This document shows positions 4,591 to 9,663 of a DNA stretch of 9,663 nt, piece after piece. Source of the DNA: an uncultured Flavobacterium sp. (GTDB lineage Bacteria > Bacteroidota > Bacteroidia > Flavobacteriales > Flavobacteriaceae). The translations under genes were made by a program, and so were the position numbers. Location: NCBI RefSeq assembly GCF_946479975.1, contig NZ_CAMLIX010000187.1:1-9663 (forward strand). The letters are read 5' to 3'. The first letter of the stretch is position 1; the number at the start of each line of letters is the position of its first letter. Under the pieces are notes generated by a model. It was not told where the DNA came from. It saw only the letters and a program-made list of their open reading frames with translations, and searched no databases.

Positions 4591-5664
4591 TTACTTTGTT
4601 GTTAACAAAAACGTTATAGTATCGACATTATCTGCGTAATCCCACAATTGCGGTTTTTGCGTCTCTCCGAATGCAATACTATTTTTAGTTAAGCCATTGC
4701 TAACAATACATTGTATTTGATCTGAATCTGTTTCAAGGCGTTTTTCTAAGTCTTCAAGACTTTCGTAGCGCTCATAAAAAACGCTCGAGATAGGCGAGGC
4801 GTAGCTTGAGTCTTCTTTTAAAGTCAAAAATCCGTTGTCCAATAATTTGAAATTACTCATTAAAAATACCGCTTTATTGTAATCGTAATTATTAGCGTAT
4901 TTTTCATAATGAATAACATCTTGATATTTGAAAATTGCCTCAAAAAAAGGAACAAATGAATAGTCTTTTGGAACAAAAAGTTTAGAAACATTTCGGCATC
5001 CTAAACCAAAATATCTAAAAATATCTTCACCTAAATTTTCCAATTCTTCAGTCGTTTCTTTTCCAGTTAAAATTGCTGCAGAATTTCTGTTTTTTCGAAT
5101 AATTGAAGGTTTATCTTTAAAATAATATTCAAAATAACGAGCTGTATTGTTACTTCCAGTTGCAATTACGGCATCAAAATTTTCCAGTTTTCCATCCACG
5201 AAAGTGATTTTATCCTTTAAATTTTCATCAACAGCAATTAAATATTTAGCTAAAAATGGCAGTAAATGCTGATCGTTTGAAGAAGTTTTGATTAAAGCTT
5301 TATTGCCAGTAATTAAAACAGATAAAAAATCATGGAAACCAACAAGCGGAATATTTCCAGCTAATATTAAAGCCACCGTTTTTTCTTTTTGATCTGCTTG
5401 TGCAAATGCTTCAGTGTATTGCGAAAGCCATTTTTCAAGGTTTTCGTCTGTCAACGCTTCTGCCCAAGATTGTATGGAGAAGTAAACTTGTTCTGGTGTG
5501 TACCATCCATTATGAGATTGTGATAATTGAATCAATTTTTCAAAATCGTCAAAAAAGATATCATTATATAAAACGTCAGATTTTTGCTCAGAAGCTCCTT
5601 CGGCAAACTGACCTAAAAATTTTCCTAATTCAACAAAAACACTTTTTTTTGTTTCTAATGTCAT
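4591..5664 (-). CDS. LuxC-family acyl-CoA reductase
   Basis: A 357-residue protein of the LuxC acyl-CoA reductase family, which reduces an acyl-CoA or acyl-protein thioester to an aldehyde with NADPH through a cysteine thioester, related to aldehyde dehydrogenases. Landmarks are LAGNIPLVGFHDFL (101-114, nucleotide-binding side), IATGSNNTARYFEYYF (167-182), RKNRNSAAIL (190-199) and the probable catalytic Cys223 in FGLGCRNVSK. It is shorter than bacterial luminescence LuxC (about 480 residues), and no luxABDE genes are present, so it has some other role. The acyl substrate cannot be read from the sequence. It is divergent from a two-cluster ferredoxin gene and is followed by serC. A Bacteroidota-type promoter lies about 40 bases upstream (5703-5734). 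The family assignment is firm; the physiological reaction is not. Confidence 0.88.
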   Translation of the reverse strand: MTLETKKSVFVELGKFLGQFAEGASEQKSDVLYNDIFFDDFEKLIQLSQSHNGWYTPEQVYFSIQSWAEALTDENLEKWLSQYTEAFAQADQKEKTVALILAGNIPLVGFHDFLSVLITGNKALIKTSSNDQHLLPFLAKYLIAVDENLKDKITFVDGKLENFDAVIATGSNNTARYFEYYFKDKPSIIRKNRNSAAILTGKETTEELENLGEDIFRYFGLGCRNVSKLFVPKDYSFVPFFEAIFKYQDVIHYEKYANNYDYNKAVFLMSNFKLLDNGFLTLKEDSSYASPISSVFYERYESLEDLEKRLETDSDQIQCIVSNGLTKNSIAFGETQKPQLWDYADNVDTITFLLTTK

Positions 5665-5668
5665 AATG

Positions 5669-5700
5669 TTTGTTTATGAATTGTTTTGATTGTAATTTTG
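5669..5700 (+). promoter_or_regulatory. Bacteroidota-type promoter for the ferredoxin gene
   Basis: TTTG at 5669-5672 and TAATTTTG at 5693-5700 match the -33 and -7 elements (TTTG, TAnnTTTG) with 20 bases between them, the preferred spacing. Transcription would start near 5706 and give a leader of about 110 bases before the ATG at 5817. The expected start lies inside the opposing promoter at 5703-5734. Confidence 0.65.
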
Positions 5701-5702
5701 CA

Positions 5703-5734
5703 CAAAAATAAGCATAATTAAGTCGAAAGTCAAA
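5703..5734 (-). promoter_or_regulatory. Bacteroidota-type promoter for the acyl-CoA reductase gene
   Basis: On the minus strand TTTG (5734-5731), 20 bases, then TATTTTTG (5710-5703) match the consensus exactly. Transcription would start near 5697, about 33 bases before the ATG at 5664. The -7 boxes of this and the opposing ferredoxin promoter are only two bases apart and form an inverted repeat (TTTTG CA CAAAA). Confidence 0.65.
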
Positions 5735-5805
5735 AGAGGTAAAGTCAAATGCTATGTTTGTCTTTATTTTGACTTTTAAGAACTTTCAGGCTTTTAACTT
5801 TTAAG
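5721..5805 (+). repeat. degenerate AAGTC / CTTTTAAG repeat in the ferredoxin leader
   Basis: The left half has AGTCGAAAGTCAAAAG and AAAGTCAAA. The right half has TTTGACTTTTAAG, ACTTTCAGG and two copies of CTTTTAAG (5773-5780, 5798-5805). AAAGTCAAA (5741-5749) and TTTGACTTT (5768-5776) are perfect 9-base inverted arms around an 18-base loop. If transcription starts near 5706 this hairpin lies in the ferredoxin mRNA leader. It looks like two opposed runs of a decayed AAGTC-type repeat. Confidence 0.5.
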
Positions 5806-5816
5806 ACTAAAAAACG

Positions 5817-6167
5817 ATGGCAATTATTATAACTGACGAATGTATCAATTGTGGGGCTTGCGAACCAGAATGCCCAAATACAGCAATATATGAAGGAGCA
5901 GATGATTGGAGATATAAAGACGGCACAAGTCTTTCTGGAAAAATAATTTTACCTGACGGAACTGAAGTTGATGCAGATGATGCTCAAACTCCAATTTCTG
6001 ATGAAGTATATTATATTGTTCCTGGAAAATGTACAGAATGTAAAGGTTTTCACGATGAACCTCAATGTGCGGCAGTTTGCCCAGTAGATTGTTGTGTACC
6101 AGATGACGAACATGTTGAAACTGAAGAAACTTTGTTAGAAAGACAAGCTTTCTTACACGGAGAATAA
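5817..6167 (+). CDS. two-cluster [4Fe-4S] ferredoxin
   Basis: A 116-residue electron carrier of the cytoplasm. The first cluster site is [12 protein letters not shown] with Cys9, 12, 15 and 19 (CxxCxxCxxxCP). The second is Cys72, Cys75, Cys84 and Cys88 in [18 protein letters not shown], that is CxxC-x8-CxxxCP. The widened second motif is the pattern of Allochromatium-type 2[4Fe-4S] ferredoxins, which have one very low-potential cluster. Two further cysteines follow (Cys92, Cys93). The cluster motifs are separated by an acidic insert (about residues 24-62) that is much longer than in clostridial ferredoxins. The overall charge is strongly negative, as usual for ferredoxins. It is divergent from the acyl-CoA reductase gene, with facing promoters, and is followed by a strong terminator, so it is monocistronic. 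Whether it donates electrons to the neighbouring reductase is unknown; that family normally uses NADPH. Confidence 0.93.
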   Translation: MAIIITDECINCGACEPECPNTAIYEGADDWRYKDGTSLSGKIILPDGTEVDADDAQTPISDEVYYIVPGKCTECKGFHDEPQCAAVCPVDCCVPDDEHVETEETLLERQAFLHGE

Positions 6168-6189
6168 AAAAATCTTCTTTTAAAAGTAT

Positions 6190-6219
6190 AATCCTGAGCT
6201 AAAACTCAGGATTTTTTTT
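6190..6219 (+). terminator. intrinsic terminator of the ferredoxin gene
   Basis: AATCCTGAG (6190-6198) and CTCAGGATT (6205-6213) form a perfect 9-bp stem with a 6-base loop, followed by a T run to 6219. It lies about 22 bases after the ferredoxin stop codon. Confidence 0.9.
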
Positions 6220-6249
6220 GCTTCAAAATTAAAAAATAGCAAAAGTTAG

Positions 6250-6280
6250 TTTGTTGATAATTAAGTATTTATTATTTTAG
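6250..6280 (+). promoter_or_regulatory. candidate promoter of the carboxypeptidase-regulatory-like gene
   Basis: TTTG at 6250-6253, 19 bases, then TATTTTAG at 6273-6280, which matches 5 of the 6 fixed positions of TAnnTTTG. Transcription would start near 6286, about 48 bases before the ATG at 6334. It follows the ferredoxin terminator, consistent with a new transcription unit. Confidence 0.45.
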
Positions 6281-6333
6281 CGTTAACTTATTGATAAAAA
6301 AACAGTACTTTGGTTGAAAAATTAACAATGCCT

Positions 6334-7488
6334 ATGAAGAAATTGCTACTTTTAGTTATCGTTTTACTCAGTAATATAAGCGTTTTTGCACAAAGCGAAG
6401 AGTATTCTGTACTTGTAAAAGATATAGAAACTTTACAGCCAATAGAAAATGCAACTGTTGTAGTTTTAAAAACCAAACAGGTTTTAATGACAAATGAAGA
6501 CGGAAAAGTTACTTTTGTTTTAAGCGGCGGTTCGAATGTTCAGGTTTCAGAAATGAATTATGAAGATCTGACACTTCGCTGGGCTTCCTTAAAAGAAAAT
6601 GAATTTGTAGTTTATCTTAAAAACAAAAAAGAAAACTTAGACGAGGTAGTAGTTTCTCAGGAAAATCTTCAAAAAACACTTCAAAGAATAGTAGCCAATT
6701 CGAAACAAAAAATAAGCACTGCACATCGTTTAAAAGTGTATGTACGAGAATTTTTTATGCTCGATAATCAATATTCGTATTATAACGATGGACTAGTTAA
6801 TTTTCAATTCAATAAAAACAATACAACTACTTTATTAGTAGAGCAAAATCGTTCGTATGGTTTATTGGAAACAGATGTAAGTGCCGATTTAATGGGATAT
6901 AATTTGAATAATATAATGGAGAATTATTCGAATTTCAAATATTTTGAACCGCTGCTAGATTCAAAAGCAAAGAAAGATTATGATTTTACGGTTAAAGGAC
7001 ATTCAAAAAACAAGGATTATTATGTAATGTCAGTTACTCCACTAGACAAAGCAAAAGAAGCAGTTGATAATTTCGAAGTTATTTATGATCCTGCAAAAAA
7101 GATTATTTTAGAATACACTATTTCTGTAACTCCCGCAGGTTTTGATAAAATAGAAAAAACAAAAGTAGGAGAAAAAAACACTACCAAATCGGTTATAAAT
7201 GTCAGCTATCGTTTAGACGGAAATGATTATTATCTGTTGAGTTCTAATGAAGAAATTGGTTATACGCTTATTCAGAAAGAGAAATCAAAAAATATTCAAG
7301 TCAGAAATAGTTTTGTGACTACAGGTTTCAACAAACAGAATTTTACCTATAATGAAAGTGACGTTTTTAAAGAAAAATCACTGTTTAATAAAAAGAATAA
7401 AATCTTGACCAATTATTGGGACATTTCCGGTTTTACCGCTACCGATCAAGAAAAAGCGATTATTGCCTCTTTAGAATTTAAATTGTAA
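6334..7488 (+). CDS. exported carboxypeptidase-regulatory-like domain protein
   Basis: A 384-residue exported protein. Residues 1-20 (MKK, a Leu/Val-rich core, then VFAQ) form a signal peptide, probably cleaved after Ala19 or Gln20; there is no lipobox cysteine. Residues about 24-97 form a carboxypeptidase-regulatory-like (CarboxypepD_reg) beta-sandwich domain, seen in IETLQPIENATVVV and TNEDGKVTF. NLDEVVV (101-107) follows, a linker also common after this domain in TonB-dependent receptors and DUF5686-type proteins. The rest is beta-rich and aromatic with YVREFFMLDNQYSYYNDG, and I do not recognise its fold; no plug, barrel or peptidase residues are visible. The frame is open to a TTG at 6310, and another ATG lies at 6328. 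I chose 6334 because it gives a standard signal peptide. A periplasmic or envelope location is likely. It converges on the TonB-dependent receptor gene with a shared terminator. Confidence 0.82.
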   Translation: MKKLLLLVIVLLSNISVFAQSEEYSVLVKDIETLQPIENATVVVLKTKQVLMTNEDGKVTFVLSGGSNVQVSEMNYEDLTLRWASLKENEFVVYLKNKKENLDEVVVSQENLQKTLQRIVANSKQKISTAHRLKVYVREFFMLDNQYSYYNDGLVNFQFNKNNTTTLLVEQNRSYGLLETDVSADLMGYNLNNIMENYSNFKYFEPLLDSKAKKDYDFTVKGHSKNKDYYVMSVTPLDKAKEAVDNFEVIYDPAKKIILEYTISVTPAGFDKIEKTKVGEKNTTKSVINVSYRLDGNDYYLLSSNEEIGYTLIQKEKSKNIQVRNSFVTTGFNKQNFTYNESDVFKEKSLFNKKNKILTNYWDISGFTATDQEKAIIASLEFKL

Positions 7489-7506
7489 TTGAATAAATAG
7501 AAAAAG

Positions 7507-7540
7507 AAAAATCCTGAACATTTATTTGTTCAGGATTTTT
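7507..7540. terminator. bidirectional terminator between convergent envelope genes
   Basis: AAAAATCCTGAACA (7507-7520) and TGTTCAGGATTTTT (7527-7540) form a perfect 14-bp stem with a 6-base loop. T runs lie on both strands, so it can end both the plus-strand gene (stop at 7488) and the minus-strand receptor gene (stop at 7563). Confidence 0.9.
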
Positions 7541-7562
7541 TATTTTTAACTCCCCAATTATA

Positions 7563-9663
7563 TTAGAAATTAAATCCAAGTCTTGCATAATAGTACGCAC
7601 CATTAAAACCCATTTGCACAGCATCCCAATAACCACCGGCTTCAACCCAGTCATCTTGTTGATCAGGATAAATGTTTAATAAGTTATTTGCACCAATACT
7701 TATTTTTGTCGATTTAGAAAGTTTAAATCCTAAAGTTAAATCGGTTACAATTTTTGCTCCGTATGTATCTGTAGCGGCCTTTTTCTGATTTGCAAAAACT
7801 TGTGCGTCTGTTTCTGATGGACTTGTTCTGTAATCTTCTGGATCTTCATCCATTTGATAATCTAATAATTTAACTTCACTAAATCTGGTAAAAGCTAGGC
7901 CGGCATCAAACCATTTTCTGCCATAGTTTAGGTTAAGACCAAATTTGTTTGGTGGAGCAGAAGCCAATAAAAAAGCTTTGTCACGTTCTCCAAAAAATGT
8001 CTTTTCGTCTAGATTGCCATTTTTAACTTTGTCAATTTTCATGTCATTAATGTTTCCTACAAGCGTAGCGCTTACTCTGTTTTCATTAAAGCTTTTTTTC
8101 CAAGAAAATACAACATCAAGACCAGTAGTTTTTGTGTCTGCGCCATTAACAAAAAATTGCGCTTTATCGACATTCATTCCCAATGAAGAAGCATCAAAAT
8201 ATCCAGTTAAAACGATTCTGTCTTTTACATTAATTAAATATCCGTCAACCGTTGCTGTAAAATCTCCAAAATTTGCTGTAAATCCTAATGATGCATTTAC
8301 TGCTTTTTCTTCATTAAGTTTTTGAATTCCGAATGCCTTTGTAATTTCGCTGTCATTCGGCGCTAAAAGAACCTCTGTTGCGCCGCCAGAGCTAAAGTTT
8401 GTAAAACGCAAATTATAATAAATCTGCGCTAAAGAAGGAGCGCGGAAACCTGTACTAACAGAACCTCTCAAATTGATTTTGTCTGTAATTTTAAGTCTAG
8501 ATGCCAGTTTTCCATTTACAGTGCTTCCAAAATCACTGTAATTTTCATAACGCACAGCGCCGCTTACCATCCAAGCTTCGGTAACATCTAATTCTGCATC
8601 TGTGTATAAAGAAAAATTAGAACGGCTTTTATTTACTTCGTTCGATGGACTATATCCAGGAAAACCTTGAGAACCACCTGGTCTAGAAACCGTTGGCGAA
8701 GAATCTGGATCTGTCGGGTCGTAATCTGGATTCGGAATTGTTGGCGCACTCTGCGTTGCAGGATCTGTAATTGGCACTCCATTCGTATCGTAAGTTGCGT
8801 AAGAACCTATTTCTCCAGCAAAAATTTCAAATTGTTCTACTCTAAACTCAGCTCCAAAAGCTAAATTTAAACCGCTAAGTACATCTCCATAATTTTTTGA
8901 TACATCAAGATTCGTTGTATTTTGTAATAAACTGTGGCCTCCAGCATCAAATTCTGTTGGAGATTTTTCTTCTAGAGAAGCATTTAATGTTCCTTTTATA
9001 TCGTAATGAAATTTGTTTTTTCCTAATGTGTTGCTAAAATCCCATTTCCAGCCTCCGGAAGTTTCAGTTCTAATTCCCGCTGCAATAGAATTGTCATTTA
9101 TTTTTGATGTAATTCGCGGAGTATATCCTCCAGGATAAATTTCTTCTACAACTCTTTCTCCATCATTTCTTGTAAAAGCATACGCATCTGTATCTCTAAA
9201 ATTACTTCCTCCAAAAGCATAAAATTGTGTTCTGTCAGAAATAGGAATAGCAAGATTTACAAATAAGTTGACACCCTGAATTTCGGCTTCACCAAAACCT
9301 TTTCTAAAATCAAAACCTGGTCGAAGCGTTTTGTTTTTGTTCAAGAATTCTCCTGTAACATTTACAAATCCGCCTTTGGTTCCAATTTTAGTACCGTAAT
9401 TCGCAGCAACTTTTAAAGAACCTCCATCAAAATTCTGGTCTTTTCCAAAGGAGTTTCCGTATCCTTTTTGGTCTAAACGATATCCTTTAGTATTGGCAGT
9501 TCCTTCAGGAAAATTTCCCTTTGCATCAGTGTTAAAAGCACCATAAGTTATAGTACCCGTAAATTCGTCTACATTGTCATTTGTAACAATATTAATAACT
9601 CCGGCAATGGCATCAGAACCATATTGAGCTGCGGCACCATCTCTCAAAATTTCAATTCTTTTG
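7563..9663 (-). CDS. TonB-dependent outer-membrane receptor, N-terminus beyond the window
   Basis: The last roughly 700 residues of a TonB-dependent transporter, which carries a bound ligand across the outer membrane using TonB/ExbBD energy. The frame stays open to the window edge. The first residues, KRIEILRDGAAAQYGSDAIAGVINIV, are the conserved end of the plug domain, so the TTG near 9647 is an internal codon and not a start. The remainder is a beta barrel with alternating aromatic strands, including STGFRAPSLAQIYY and IGANNLLNIYPDQ, and it ends in YYYARLGFNF with the terminal Phe typical of barrel proteins. A Pro/Asp/Ser-rich loop (about 8645-8755) is a likely external loop. It is not SusC-like in size or motifs, and no SusD gene is seen inside the window. 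The ligand is unknown; the architecture fits siderophore, heme or cobalamin-type receptors in general. The signal peptide and most of the plug are missing here. Confidence 0.93.
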   Translation of the reverse strand, partial: KRIEILRDGAAAQYGSDAIAGVINIVTNDNVDEFTGTITYGAFNTDAKGNFPEGTANTKGYRLDQKGYGNSFGKDQNFDGGSLKVAANYGTKIGTKGGFVNVTGEFLNKNKTLRPGFDFRKGFGEAEIQGVNLFVNLAIPISDRTQFYAFGGSNFRDTDAYAFTRNDGERVVEEIYPGGYTPRITSKINDNSIAAGIRTETSGGWKWDFSNTLGKNKFHYDIKGTLNASLEEKSPTEFDAGGHSLLQNTTNLDVSKNYGDVLSGLNLAFGAEFRVEQFEIFAGEIGSYATYDTNGVPITDPATQSAPTIPNPDYDPTDPDSSPTVSRPGGSQGFPGYSPSNEVNKSRSNFSLYTDAELDVTEAWMVSGAVRYENYSDFGSTVNGKLASRLKITDKINLRGSVSTGFRAPSLAQIYYNLRFTNFSSGGATEVLLAPNDSEITKAFGIQKLNEEKAVNASLGFTANFGDFTATVDGYLINVKDRIVLTGYFDASSLGMNVDKAQFFVNGADTKTTGLDVVFSWKKSFNENRVSATLVGNINDMKIDKVKNGNLDEKTFFGERDKAFLLASAPPNKFGLNLNYGRKWFDAGLAFTRFSEVKLLDYQMDEDPEDYRTSPSETDAQVFANQKKAATDTYGAKIVTDLTLGFKLSKSTKISIGANNLLNIYPDQQDDWVEAGGYWDAVQMGFNGAYYYARLGFNF

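Noticed and set aside
5753..5760. TATGTTTG as the main ferredoxin promoter
   Set aside because: It matches the -7 box exactly, but no TTTG or TTG lies at the right distance upstream, whereas 5669-5700 has both elements with ideal spacing.
6310..6333. Translation of the carboxypeptidase-regulatory-like protein from TTG 6310 or ATG 6328
   Set aside because: Starting at 6310 adds charged residues before the signal peptide and uses a rare start codon. ATG 6334 gives a standard MKK signal peptide; 6328 remains possible but adds only two residues.
6190..7540. The two terminators sharing AATCCTGA / TCAGGATT as a meaningful repeat
   Set aside because: Short GC-core terminators of this kind are common, the loops differ, and two copies are not enough to suggest a shared origin.
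8667..8864. Trp/Arg-rich open frame on the plus strand inside the receptor gene
   Set aside because: It is the antisense of the repeat-bearing loop region of a clear receptor gene, has no recognisable protein features, and its unusual composition is explained by the opposite strand.
9615..9647. A start codon of the TonB-dependent receptor at TTG 9647
   Set aside because: The preceding codons (KRIEI) are open to the window edge and, with the following residues, form the conserved plug-domain end, so the codon is an internal leucine and the gene continues beyond the window.
7563..9663. SusC-type glycan importer
   Set aside because: The motifs and length fit the iron/heme/cobalamin-type receptor group rather than the roughly 1000-residue SusC group, and no SusD gene is seen in the window.

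Overview
The window looks like a chromosomal segment of a Flavobacterium-type member of the Bacteroidota (Flavobacteriaceae). The sequence is AT-rich and Shine-Dalgarno motifs are weak or absent. Promoter-like sites fit the Bacteroidota TTTG / TAnnTTTG pattern. The proteins belong to families typical of this group: a DUF6146-like lipoprotein, a DUF6787-like membrane protein, a carboxypeptidase-regulatory-like domain protein and a TonB-dependent receptor. The gaps carry degenerate short-unit repeats and a hairpin element that I associate from memory with flavobacterial genomes. No phage genes, transposase, integrase, tRNA, rRNA or CRISPR array is visible.

Layout. At 1-60 there is a 7-bp tandem repeat carrying a small GC hairpin. 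At 164-448 (+) is a small multi-pass membrane protein. It converges, across a shared terminator, on a run of six minus-strand genes, listed here in direction of transcription: LuxC-family acyl-CoA reductase (5664-4591), serC (4497-3427), serA (3208-2258), a DUF937 protein with a calcium-type loop (2155-1592), a DUF6146-like lipoprotein (1321-887) and a DUF6787-like membrane protein (853-548). Terminators after serA and after the DUF937 gene, and a separate promoter for the DUF937 gene, suggest several transcription units rather than one operon. Divergent from the acyl-CoA reductase is a two-cluster ferredoxin (5817-6167, +). Next is an exported carboxypeptidase-regulatory-like protein (6334-7488, +). 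It converges on a TonB-dependent receptor (7563 to the right edge, -) whose N-terminus lies outside the window.

How the genes work together. SerA and SerC catalyse the first two steps of phosphorylated serine biosynthesis (3-phosphoglycerate to 3-phosphohydroxypyruvate to phosphoserine); serB is not here. The acyl-CoA reductase and the ferredoxin are both redox proteins. They share a 152-bp intergenic region in which two good Bacteroidota promoters face each other, so their expression is probably coupled or mutually exclusive. The right-hand part is cell-envelope biology (a periplasmic protein and an outer-membrane transporter).

Most unusual. No wholly new multi-gene system is evident. The best candidates for something undescribed are in the non-coding parts: (a) the head-on promoter pair between the acyl-CoA reductase and ferredoxin genes; (b) two inverted arrays of an 8-bp CTRAGNTT repeat flanking a perfect terminator; (c) an interspersed hairpin element between serC and serA that may be a structured RNA; (d) a 21-bp perfect palindrome over a -7-like box in the DUF6146/DUF6787 gap; and (e) the general pattern that at least five different degenerate repeat types fill the gaps.
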